Assembly (NCBI GenBank): GCA_035772735.1
Contig: JASDFA010000016.1
Location: 145,402,501-145,466,500 of the forward strand
Reading direction: 5' to 3'
Length of the DNA: 64,000 nucleotides
From: Datura wrightii
Lineage: Eukaryota > Streptophyta > Magnoliopsida > Solanales > Solanaceae
The translations under genes and the position numbers were made by a program. Every line of letters begins with the position of its first letter. The first letter of the stretch is position 1. Positions 47,072-56,243 of the stretch are shown here, piece after piece. The notes under the pieces are model-generated. The model saw nothing but the letters and a program-made list of their open reading frames with translations. It was not told where the DNA came from and searched no databases.

Positions 47072-47316
47072 GGTATTATCATTTGCCCCAGACCTCTAAA
47101 TAGTTTTTCATGTTTCGTACATGCGTGCAAGTTTGTTTTATGATATGATATATGTATGTGATGTCTGAATTCAGTTCAGTTATGTAGTTCTTTTCGGGGG
47201 AAGTCATTTCGTTAGTTTTCGGCTTTAATGGTCAGTATTTGCATATGGTAATTGTATGTTTATGGTTGCTGCTTGTTTCCTACATTCAAGGATTAATTTT
47301 TCCAAGGGGGAGATAT
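47072..47316 (+). promoter_or_regulatory. Element B 3' tail and polypurine tract
   Basis: Noncoding. ATTCAAGGATTAA at 47284-47296 looks like a decayed ATTCGAGGACGAA, 20 bases before the LTR. The tract is CCAAGGGGGAGATAT (47302-47316). Confidence 0.7.
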
Positions 47317-48441
47317 TGTAATACCCGGAAGGGCCTAAGAAAAGACCCGGAGTTGAAGTTGGAAACTGCAGAAAAACCTGGAATTTTGCACCAGGACAAC
47401 TCGAGGTACGAATCGTGGTGAGGACCTACGAATCGTGACTCGAGTCATGATGAACTCGGGAGACTGAGGTCACATCAAAGGTGGCCTACGAATCGTGACG
47501 CGTAGGTACGACTCGTCGTTAGGAGTCGTGGTGAAATTCTCAGTGGTGCCAGAGTGAGTCATCACGGATCATGGTACGACTCATAGGATGTAGCAACGAG
47601 TCATGATGAGGAGTTGTGGGTAAGTCATAGTTGGTATGGGTGGATGATACCACGACTGGCAGTACGACCCGTAGGATGGTACTACAAGTCATGGTAGGCT
47701 AGTCGTGGCCAGATTCAGAAGATTGAAAAAAAATGGTGAGGTGACCACGAGTAGTGACTTCATGGTATGAGTCGTGGTCAGGGCCAGAACTGTTTTTCAG
47801 AAAAATTTTATTAAGGGAAAATTCGACTTTTCTACGCTTTTGGACCCTAAACCACGTCGTTTTAGCTTCAGTTTTATACATTTTAGTGGGGGTAATGGGT
47901 TTTTTCCCTCATTCCCCACTCAGATTTCCAAGAAAAAGCACGCAGAGTTCCTCTCAGAGCATTTCAAAACAACAGCTAGGGCAGTCTTTTCTTCTCAGTT
48001 CCTCAAGGAAATTCTTCGAGTCTTTCTTCAGGTACGTGGGAATTCAGCAAGGAGATTGTTCTCCCCTTGCGTCCCCCAAAACTCTCCCTCTATCCACTTT
48101 TAGCCCTGGCCCTGAATTTACGAATTTGAGAATATTGCTATCATTCTCTGATTATTTCATGGGAAATCCTATCCTATGTTAATTGTAACAATCTTCCACC
48201 AGTTTGTAACTAAAATGATACTTGTTCCATAAATTTAGAAATTTAGCCCTAGCTTTTGAAAAGTCAGAAATAAGAATCCGGTTTAAGCTTTGAATTCTTG
48301 AGAATTGTTTGCATCCCTTGTAATTAGGGGATGCTATAATGATTATATGTGATAAAAACTCAGATACGTGTATGTTAATCAAATTCAGTCAGAAAGTCTA
48401 TATACTCTGTATTGTTCAGAATTGCCAGTTCACTTTCAGTT
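47317..48441 (+). repeat. Element B 3' LTR, left part
   Basis: TGTAATACCCGGAAGGGCC matches the 5' LTR at 29831, including the ACGACTCG array at 47395-47785 and ACCACGTCGTTTTAGC at 47850. It stops at TTTCAGTT, the insertion point of D. About 1.3 kb of the LTR is missing from the window. Open frames at 47754-48182 are LTR reading. Confidence 0.85.
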
Positions 48442-50780
48442 TGTCACACCCCGCTTTGGGGGGTATGACTGGCACCTGGTGCCCTACTAGGATCTAAACT
48501 GCTAGACTACTGAGCCTAAGCACATCTGGTGCCTGGCTGGCTCTAACTAAGATTCAGGGAAACAACGGGCTATATAACGACTGTAAATATAGCCTCCGGC
48601 CGACTAGGCCAATAGCCACCTTTACCTGTACTAACAGCTAACCAGAAACATATCAATATAGGGGAGCCTAAGCGGGCCGACAAGGCCACCATGCTGTCTA
48701 GTTATCTGTAAGTCAACAATGAAGTACTGGAAAGCTACGTGACCGGCGAGGTCACCACTACTGTCAACAGAGGCCTCACACGGCCAACAAAAACAAAGAA
48801 CGCTAAACAGCTACAACAAACTGCACGGCCTCACACGATCGGCTCAGCTGACCACAGGGAAATACATACAGACTGCGAGCCTCTAAGAACATTGATAAGA
48901 TGGTCGGGACAGGGCCTCAGCCTACCCATGCTGTACAACAAAAGAAAAGTAATAAACCTCTAACTATCTAGCTCCGGATGACTGGAGCTGATGACTCTGT
49001 GAGCTGGCTGGAATCACGAGGTATCGGCCCCTCGTCTATGAATACCTGCAGGCAAGTAACGCAGCGCCCCACTGGGCGTCAGTACCACTGGTACTGAGTA
49101 TGTAAAACAACAGCCGAAAGATATCTGAAAACAACAATACAATTGATGGAACTGAAATAGAGAGGAATAGACTAAACTTGTCTGAAAATGTAAAGCTATG
49201 CCTACTCTTAACTATACTGGAAGGAGTAGGAGTCATACCTGGAGATGTATCGTTCTACTGTCGATCTACTCGTATCTAGTGTAACATGGCATAACATAAC
49301 ATAACATAGCATAGCACACACAAACATTACCCGGCCCCCATAAGCCGGGAGGTACAATCAACACACAATCTATACCCCTACCCCAGTCGTCCCATCTCCT
49401 ATAATAACTATAAGCATCCTGCCGATCCCCTGGGTATGCACTTGGGCTCGCTGAGCCCTTGACTATAACTATACCTGAGTCCGGAGGACGCCTGAATCAA
49501 CACCCCGGGCGTACCCGCTCGACGGGGGTGTATAAGGGCCGACCAAGGCATAATATGGGGAAACTGGCATCCCATCTTCGTCCCCTGTGGGACGGCATGC
49601 CACTCCGTGGAGTGACGTATCCTCGCCCTCTGGCGGATGAGTCGACACAGCTATTAACCCTGGGGCGATCATGAATGCTAGGTAATCCAACCCCAAGACA
49701 ATACAGTGGTCTCAACTAGTAATACTATCTGCATATACCACATACTGAAGCTAATGATGATAATGTATCTGTACATACTATATGCTGAACTAGTGATAGT
49801 GATATGTATGTATTTAATACATGCTGAGACTGATAATGGTATATATATATAAATGTAATCTTCTGCCATACTGTACTGAGTCTAATGTTGAACAAGATAT
49901 CATTTTTTTTCTGCTGGAAACCATGCTGTATAACTGAGTTTCTATAGTAACATGATTTACTATTTCTAACATGCTTTCTAAACTTCATTTTAAACTATCA
50001 TTCTACTTCAGAGATACCTTACAGATACTTACATTGCTTTACTAAGTTTCAACTGAATACGATAATATCCTAACATACTTTACTAAATCACATACTGGGC
50101 ATGTTGTACAGTTCCTAGCACTTTGTATTAGAATCTATATCGTGCTAGCAAGTTTCACGCTATACATAACATGATACTTCCAATATCATACCAACATTTA
50201 TAATAAACATAACACACGACTTCTGAACATTCTATTGGTCTTTAAACTATTTTACTATACCGAGACTACTAACTTGCCGAGGAAACTAGCTTTACATACC
50301 TTCGCTACTGATTTCCCGACTAACTGGCGTAGCTTGGTCAGTATTCCAGCTATTTCTCCCAACTGCATTCATATATATGTCAATCAATACTAAATACAAC
50401 TTTATTCTGAAGGACGACATCACTTTCGATATAATTATAGCCTAAACTTAGGCTTATCGAAAGACGGTCGAAAACTCTCTATTTTCCAGAAGTCCGGAAG
50501 GGAGAAGTATTCACTTCACAGCTAGGAACACATAGACACTAGTTTGGAGCAATTCTACTTACCTTAGTCCGGTAGCTCGACGATTCGTCGACAGTATTTC
50601 GCGAAACAAAATCCGTAAGAATGCTCCCTACTGCTATATACCTCGGTATCTGGAGTTAATTTAGATTTGGACTACGTTTGGTGGCATAATCGGACGATAA
50701 TATATAACCCTCTTCGTCTCTGCCACTGTCTTCTATGAGTTCTTTGGAAATTATAATGGGTTTAATGAAAATAAACCGAA

Positions 50781-50906
50781 GTGGGGCTTTATATACTTGG
50801 GCCTGGACATGCCCAACGTGTCACGGAGCCAACGCGGAGGCCCCACCTCCGTGACACGTTGCCATCGCGGAGGGGCTCTGCCCCGGCTCCTTCCGCGATG
50901 GTTCGA
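50781..50906 (-). promoter_or_regulatory. Element D U3 promoter: word array and TATA box
   Basis: On the minus strand the order is the word array (50906-50815) and then TATATAAAG (50795-50787). The array contains CCTCCGTGACACGTTGCC (plus strand 50847-50864), CGTGTCACGGAG and CCGCGATGG / CCATCGCGG. The 18-base word also occurs exactly in Athila-type element E at 55321-55338. The spacing of 20-110 bases to the TATA box suggests transcription factor sites. Confidence 0.65.
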
Positions 50907-50909
50907 CAG

Positions 50910-50914
50910 GTTAC
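50910..50914. repeat. Target-site duplication of E, left copy
   Basis: GTTAC before TGATCTTGGG. It is identical to 60841-60845, directly after the LTR end GCGAGCA. Confidence 0.95.
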
Positions 50915-52373
50915 TGATCTTGGGCAGATTTATATGCCCAAGTGATACTCAAACGTATCATTTTTACCTTGTTTGTTGTGCAATGTGTATATAATATCAT
51001 GTATTTGGTAATAAAATGCGAATTTATACTAACCAACATGATTAGCATTTGTTTTGCAGGATAATGTGATTTTTAAGAGCTAAAATGCGTGTTGGAACTA
51101 TGTCGGAGTTGGACTTGGATGCGAGCGTGGAAAAGACCTCGGATGGCATATTTTACACTGGCTCTGCGATGGTGCTGTGCCACGCTGCCATCGCGGTAGC
51201 ACACTGCCTGGAGAAGAAATTAATTGGCAGATTCCAGTGAGGCCTCGCGACAGCTCCGTGGCACGGAGACAGGCCTCCGCGATGGCCTCCGTGCCACGTT
51301 GAGGCTAATTATCCGGACCATGCAATTTCCAGAGAGGGTCCGCGTCCACGCCGTGTCACGGAGGCAGTGCTCCGCGTTGGCCTCCGTGACACGTTGCTTG
51401 TTATTCCGGGAAAAATTTCCCACTAGTATAAATAGCACACTTAGGTTATTTTTAAAGGGGAGTTTTTTAGTTTTAGTTTTTTTTAGCCTGAGTTCAGAAG
51501 TGGGAGCAGGAACGTGGTTTTGTGGCAGTTGAAGAATAGAAAAGATAAGAGTTTTCTTCTCTTCCCTTCTTCTTTCCTTCAATTGTATGCATGATTCACA
51601 CTCATTCTAGGATGATTAATCCAAGAATGAGTGGCTAATTCCTTTCTTGCTGAGGTTTTGAACTTGTGTAATGAATGTTGGTAATAATTGATATGGTTTC
51701 TTCTTCTTCTTGCATGTTGTTCTATTAATTTTTGTGCTTATTACATTCTTGATTGGCCACCATTAATGTATATCTAAAAAGTCCAATTTCACTCGAGAGA
51801 GCATGAAATTGGAAAGTTGTGAATTAATAGGGTTTTGTTCTTAACTTGATTTGGGAAAATTGGGTTTTGATGTGCTTTCTTGATAGAATTATACTTGAAA
51901 GCCGTATTAGTCAATTTAGGAACCGGAATTGTAGTGTTAGGTCATAAATTGCATTTGATCACAGAAATGTAGACGAATGGTTTATGAATCTAAAGTGAAA
52001 TTAAATACGGAAGTTTTAATTTCTAGGCAAACGTTCTTGGCTAGCAATATGAAGAAGAAGATGACCAAATTATCATGATTATCAAGTTCATTACTCGTTC
52101 TTAACCTTGGCATCCATTGTCTAAACGCAACGTAAATAGTAGTTATTAATTTTAGTAGATAATTAGTTTAGAAACAAAACTCACTCAAATCTTGGTTGGA
52201 TTGTTGTTAACATAGTTAGAAATAGAATAGAGATATAGTAAACTAGGCAGTTTTGCATATCTAGAGCAGCCTCCTTGGATCGATACTTGGCTACTTAGCC
52301 ACTTTATTACTTGTTTGACCACGTACACTTGCGTGTCGGTGTATAATATATACCGAGCAGCAGAGCGCGAGCA
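50915..52373 (+). repeat. Element E 5' LTR
   Basis: TGATCTTGGG to GAGCGCGAGCA, 1459 bp. At the very start are two consecutive inverted repeats: TTGGGCA-8-TGCCCAA (50920-50941) and TGATAC-6-GTATCA (50943-50960). The U3 array and TATA box are at 51160-51434. The rest is AT-rich leader. Open frames on both strands are U3 reading and recur in the 3' LTR. Confidence 0.95.
51160..51434 (+). promoter_or_regulatory. Element E U3 word array and TATA box
   Basis: Words CTGCGATGG, GCCATCGCGG, GCTCCGTGGCACGGAG (inverted repeat), CCGCGATGGCCTCCGTGCCACGTTG in two pieces, CCGTGTCACGGAGG and CCTCCGTGACACGTTGC lie between 51160 and 51400. TATAAATA at 51427-51434 would place the transcription start near 51460. 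Many words contain an ACGT core, a plant bZIP/bHLH type site. The same layout is in the 3' LTR, with TATAAATA at 59886. Confidence 0.7.
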
Positions 52374-52379
52374 AATTTT

Positions 52380-52397
52380 TGGCGCCGTTGCCGGGGA
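52380..52397 (+). promoter_or_regulatory. Primer-binding site, Asp-tRNA type
   Basis: TGGCGCCGTTGCCGGGGA, six bases after the 5' LTR. This is the primer site known from Athila elements, complementary to the 3' end of tRNA-Asp. It distinguishes E from the initiator-Met elements in the rest of the window. Confidence 0.9.
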
Positions 52398-52537
52398 GGC
52401 TAGGCGATTTGTAAAATTTTGTTTAGTGTAAATTTACTGTATTTGTATTTTTATTTTCTTAAGTGTTAACAACTTGGTCTTAGCCTGTATTTTGCAGATT
52501 TTTATTTCTGTGAACACTGGCAAGGGACAAGGAGCTG

Positions 52538-54496
52538 GTGGAATCTTACTTAGAGCCAGAACGTGAATTGCACAGTCAACGTAGAGAAGCTCTTCGGAAG
52601 AAGTTGCAGTTGCTGAAACAGTCTATAATGGAGCAACCCAATCCACCAGTTGTGCGGGCAGTGTTAGTGCCCGAGGAAGTAGCAGCCAGGCCGGTTCGCG
52701 AGGTGGCAATCCCACACGCTAATAATGTACATTCCAGCATCCGCAAACCAGAGCCTGGGGGGAGATTTGAGTTAAAGCAAAATATGGTGCAACTTTTGCA
52801 CACTAGCGGGCAGTTTACCGGTCTCCCTCACGAAGATCCGCAACAACATCTCCAGAACTTTTTGGAGATAAGTGACACTTACATCCCCGCTGGAGTGTCA
52901 CCTGATTATGTTCGGCTCACCTTATTTCCATTTTCCTTACTTGGTGAAGCCAAGAGGTGGTTAAAAGCTGAACCACCCAACTCTATATCAACGTGGGATG
53001 ATCTTGCAAAGAAGTTCTTGATCAGATTTTTCCCTTCAGGTAAAACGGCTAAACTTAGAAGTCAGATTCTAAGTTTTAAACAGAGGGAAGGAGAAAATCT
53101 TTATCAAGCCTGGGAAAGATTCAAGTCCATGTTGCGGGACTGTCCTCATCATCATCAGTCAAATGAGGTGTTGGTCCACACTTTTATTGAGGGTTTGGAA
53201 CCCCACACTAAAATTTTGTTAGACTCAGCAGCTGGAGGGCAAGCGCTGGAGAAGACTTATGAGGAGCTGTACACTTTGCTCAACCGAATTTCACAAGGCA
53301 ATCCGGAATGGAATGCAGATTCTTCAAGAGGTGGAGCAAGGAAAGCAACGGGAGTGCTTGAAGTGGATGGATTCACAGCTATCGCTGCTCAGATAGCTGC
53401 TTTGCAAAATCAGTTAAACACTCACTTCAGCAATATGAATTTGAACCAGCCGTCAGCCTCAATCAATTCAGTCCAACAGATGTGGTGTGAAGTGTGTGGT
53501 AGTAGTGAGCATTCAGCCGAATGCTGTGGTGCAAATCCTGATTCTGTCAACTTTGTGGGCAATGCACAGAGGAATCAACAGCAGTTTGGTGGTGGCTACA
53601 ACTCGAATTGGAGGAATCATCCAAATTTTTCGTGGGGTAGCAACAATCAACAAGGCGAGGGTTCAGGGCAAGGTATGCACAGAAACCAAGGAGGGCAACA
53701 AGGCTATCAGAATCAGTTTAGAAATCACAATGCCCCTCCTCCACCACCATCACCGACTATTGAGGAAATGTTCAAGACCATGATTGCCAACCAGGCACAA
53801 TTGCAGGCTGACTATGTCAAACTGGCGGCCGAAGTAAAGAACAATCAATTGGCAACCAAGGCTCTTGAATATCAGTTTGGGCAATTTGCTAGTGCCCAAA
53901 ATACTAGACCAAGGGGAGGACTACCTAGCGACACGGATCCCAATCCTAAGCAGGTAAATACAGTGACCACGAGGAGTGGTTTACAATTAAAGGAGGTGGA
54001 ACCGGAAAGACCGCCTCAGAAGTCAGGAGCAGCAGATGTTGAGGGAGAACAAACCTCAGATACGGGGAAGACCAAAGAAGCTGAACCAACAAGGCCTCCA
54101 CCCCCGTTCCCTCAACGACTTAAGAAACACAAGGAGGAGGCGTGTTTCCAGAAATTCATGGAGGTACTTAAACAGGTACATGTTAACTTACCTCTTGTTG
54201 ATGTCTTGCAGGGTGTGCCAAAATATGCAAAGTATATCAAAGACATCGTGGCCAACAAAATTCGCTTGACCGAGTATGCCACGGTGGCTTTAACGGAGGA
54301 ATGCACATCCCGTATTCAGAACAGGTTGCCCACTAAACTGAAGGATCCTGGAAGTTTTACTATCCAGCTGACGATTGGGCAAAGTATCCGAGCTCGTGGG
54401 TTATGCGACTTGGGGGCAAGTATAAATCTGATGCCATCTTCGGTATTCAGAAAGTTAGGGCTAGGGAGTCCTAGAACTACAACAGTGATCTTGTAG
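52538..54496 (+). CDS. Element E gag and first part of protease
   Basis: Structural protein for the virus-like particle. The frame is open from 52514 with no ATG until 52628; I list the GTG at 52538 as its visible start, and the true start could be 52628 or supplied by splicing. Residues counted from 52538: capsid-like gag domain about 80-260 (LPHEDPQQHLQNFLEI, LFPFSLLGEAKRWL, WDDLAKKFLIRFFP, LYQAWERFKSML), zinc knuckle CEVCGSSEHSAEC at 317-329, Gln/Asn/Gly-rich linker 340-395, proline run 398-406, and the start of protease with LCDLGASINLMP near 624 (catalytic Asp). It ends at TAG 54494-54496 inside the protease. Confidence 0.9.
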   Translation: MESYLEPERELHSQRREALRKKLQLLKQSIMEQPNPPVVRAVLVPEEVAARPVREVAIPHANNVHSSIRKPEPGGRFELKQNMVQLLHTSGQFTGLPHEDPQQHLQNFLEISDTYIPAGVSPDYVRLTLFPFSLLGEAKRWLKAEPPNSISTWDDLAKKFLIRFFPSGKTAKLRSQILSFKQREGENLYQAWERFKSMLRDCPHHHQSNEVLVHTFIEGLEPHTKILLDSAAGGQALEKTYEELYTLLNRISQGNPEWNADSSRGGARKATGVLEVDGFTAIAAQIAALQNQLNTHFSNMNLNQPSASINSVQQMWCEVCGSSEHSAECCGANPDSVNFVGNAQRNQQQFGGGYNSNWRNHPNFSWGSNNQQGEGSGQGMHRNQGGQQGYQNQFRNHNAPPPPPSPTIEEMFKTMIANQAQLQADYVKLAAEVKNNQLATKALEYQFGQFASAQNTRPRGGLPSDTDPNPKQVNTVTTRSGLQLKEVEPERPPQKSGAADVEGEQTSDTGKTKEAEPTRPPPPFPQRLKKHKEEACFQKFMEVLKQVHVNLPLVDVLQGVPKYAKYIKDIVANKIRLTEYATVALTEECTSRIQNRLPTKLKDPGSFTIQLTIGQSIRARGLCDLGASINLMPSSVFRKLGLGSPRTTTVIL

Positions 54497-54910
54497 CTAG
54501 CAGACAGGTCTTTAGCTAAGCCGGATGGCATAGTTGAGGATGTGCTAGTGCAGGTAGGCTCCCTCATTTTTCCGGTAGATTTCATTGTTCTGGATTTTGA
54601 GCCAGATGCGGAAGTCCCATTTATTTTGGGACGACCATTTTTGGCAATCGGAAAGGCATTGATCGATGTAGCTGCGGGTCAACTCACGATGCGAGCACAC
54701 GACAAGGTTGAGGTGTTCGACGTGTACAAGGCACCTAAGCTCCCGACTGTCTATAAGGAACTCTCGGTGATCAACGTGATTGATCATGGGAATGCAAATG
54801 GATTGAGTGATTCCCGAGAGTTACTAGGTAGGCCACCAGACAAGGTTGAGAACTACTGGGGAGATGACCATGATCGGGTCAAATCGTCCATCTCCCTAGT
54901 AGAAAATTGA
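54497..54910 (+). CDS. Element E protease, part after the in-frame TAG
   Basis: Same reading frame as gag, open for 137 codons to TGA at 54908. It contains EDVLVQVGSLIFPVDFIVLD, the flap-side part of the retropepsin, then EVPFILGRPFLAIGKALIDV with the conserved ILGRPFL, then a tail of about 80 residues ending ISLVEN. The stop lies where the family, and the old copy at 1470, has a Gln codon (TLQL), so one C-to-T change explains it. Alternatively it is read through, but the TAG-CTA context is not the classic CAR-YYA readthrough context. Confidence 0.8.
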   Translation, partial: LADRSLAKPDGIVEDVLVQVGSLIFPVDFIVLDFEPDAEVPFILGRPFLAIGKALIDVAAGQLTMRAHDKVEVFDVYKAPKLPTVYKELSVINVIDHGNANGLSDSRELLGRPPDKVENYWGDDHDRVKSSISLVEN

Positions 54911-54950
54911 GCATAAAGGCTGTCGAGCCGCGACGTTAAACCAGGCGCTG

Positions 54951-54968
54951 CACGGGAGGCAACCCGTG
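54951..54968 (+). other. Inverted repeat after gag-protease
   Basis: CACGGG-AGGCAA-CCCGTG, a perfect 6-base stem 40 bases past the protease stop, in a GTTAAACCAGGCGCTG context. Similar GGGAGGCAACCC sequence after the coding region is a recurring feature of Athila-type elements as I remember them. Role unknown. Confidence 0.7.
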
Positions 54969-55208
54969 AAAAATATTTTTCTTTCTTTTTCCTTAGTGTA
55001 AAGTTTTTCTTTTATTTGATTTTCTTTTCTTTTTCTTGACTAGGTTTAGATGTGCATTTTAATTAGTAATTTTTATTTTTTTAGTAGGGAATCTAGTCAT
55101 TTAACCAATTTTTGTTTAGTGAGGTGATTTTCAGGTATACCGGAGGAAAAATACTTGGAATCGAGAAAACGAGGCGAGGTATGAAAAATAAAATTTGATA
55201 GTGAAACA

Positions 55209-55400
55209 GAGCACTGGCGCGTTGGCCTCCGTGACACGTTGAAGGCAAATCTGGAATTTTTTAAAATTCCAGTAAGCCAACGCGTTGGCTCCGTGTCACG
55301 GAGGAGGGCCTCCGCGTTACCCTCCGTGACACGTTGCCCTTATCCCAGTGCCGAGTCACACCGGGTTTTCGGGTGACCCGCGTGTTTCTTTTAAATAAAC
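55209..55400 (+). promoter_or_regulatory. Putative internal promoter of the second gene
   Basis: The U3 words recur here although this is not LTR: CCTCCGTGACACGTTG at 55227-55242, CGTGTCACGGAGG at 55292-55304, CCTCCGTGACACGTTGCC at 55321-55338. About 50 bases downstream is TTTTAAATAAA (55389-55399), a TATA-like box. A pyrimidine-rich stretch with no ATG follows to the splice donor at 55534. The order array, TATA, leader is that of the LTR promoters of D and E. Confidence 0.5.
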
Positions 55401-55533
55401 CCCCGATTTTTGCCCATTTTTTCCCATTCCCTCTACCCTCCGCGACCAAACACCCATTCCCCTACCCCCAAGCTCCGTGCCACGTTAAGAGGCAAGGAAA
55501 ACGTCAAGTCTTTATCGATTCTTCAATTCCAAG

Positions 55534-56238
55534 GTATGTTTTCATCGTCTATCTCAAATTTTTGGCAATTTTTGTCGATTTTGAGCATGTGAGGTGAGAT
55601 ATATCACCCTAGGTAGAAATTAAACATGACGTGAATTATTTTGCGATTGATTGTGTTCGAATTGTTGTAGTTGACGGGTGAACTTATCGATTGATTGAAT
55701 AATTCATTGTTGATTGTCGAATTGAGTTCTAGGGCTTGGGGTTGTTGAATTTTAACTTGGGTAACTTGATAGTTTGACGAAATTGATGCCGGGGTGTGTT
55801 TATTATTTGAGATAAGTCGTGGTAAATATTGTATAATTGGTGAAAGACGACTAATTCTCGAATTTTTGTGGGACATTGCGTAATATGTGAATTGGTTGAA
55901 TTGCTTAGATTAGTGTATATAAAATGTTTGTATTGTTGTTTCTATTTTGTTGTTGTTATTGTTGCTAAGTGCTATGGGTGAATAGCTGTCGATAGTAGGA
56001 TTGGGTTAGCTGTATGAAGTCTGAGTAGTTCGCTAGTCGTTATGCTGTCGAATTTTTGTGAACGCACTAAGCAATATGTTTATAGTGATTGTGTTTGGGG
56101 TGTAAATAGAGCTATCCTTGCTAACAGGTTGTAAATATTGTTAAAGACTAAGTGTGGGGTAAATTTTGTTTAACCCGACCTTAGCCAAAGCTAACAAGTT
56201 TTTAGCTTAACGTTGTGCTCGTCTGTGTAACTTGACAG
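55534..56238 (+). other. Putative leader intron of the second gene
   Basis: The donor AAG-GTATGTT (GT at 55534) and acceptor CTTGACAG (56231-56238) define a T-rich 705-base intron. Splicing removes all upstream ATGs and joins AAG to GTACAATGG, so that the ATG at 56244 would be the first in the transcript, in the ACAATGGC context favoured in dicots. Confidence 0.5.
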
Positions 56239-56243
56239 GTACA

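Larger units (their letters stand above)
29831..48441 (+). mobile_element. Element B: Tekay-like, plus strand, hosts C and D
   Basis: The 5' LTR 29831-32238 and the 3' LTR from 47317 flank gag, protease, RT, RNase H and integrase in the usual order. C sits in integrase (36308-46318). D interrupts the 3' LTR at 48442, so the rest of B lies beyond 64000. The left flank GGACT would be the target duplication, but its partner is out of the window. Confidence 0.85.
48442..50914 (-). repeat. Element D 3' LTR, left part
   Basis: Begins TGTCACACCCCGC. 48471-48483 is the inverted repeat GGCACC-T-GGTGCC. Between 48590 and 48930 short inverted words recur: CGGCCGACTAGGCC, GGGCCGACAAGGCC, GTGACC-GGCGA-GGTCAC, GGCCTCACACGGCC (twice). 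Open frames are not gene-like. U3 with the promoter is at the right end. Confidence 0.85.

Noticed and set aside
48739..49715. Several short frames in D's LTR
   Set aside because: They overlap inverted GGCC-type words and differ in frame and strand. LTR sequence of this type is not expected to code.
51220..51582. 120-residue minus-strand and 102-residue plus-strand frames, each present twice (also 59679-60041)
   Set aside because: Both copies lie in the U3 of E's two LTRs and are duplicates by virtue of the LTR. GC-rich promoter words keep them open by chance.
54911..56243. A hidden, decayed reverse transcriptase or integrase in E
   Set aside because: I looked for F-I-D-D, YHQ, TDHKS and the integrase Asp segments in all frames between gag-protease and the second gene and found none; the space is T-rich leader and word array.
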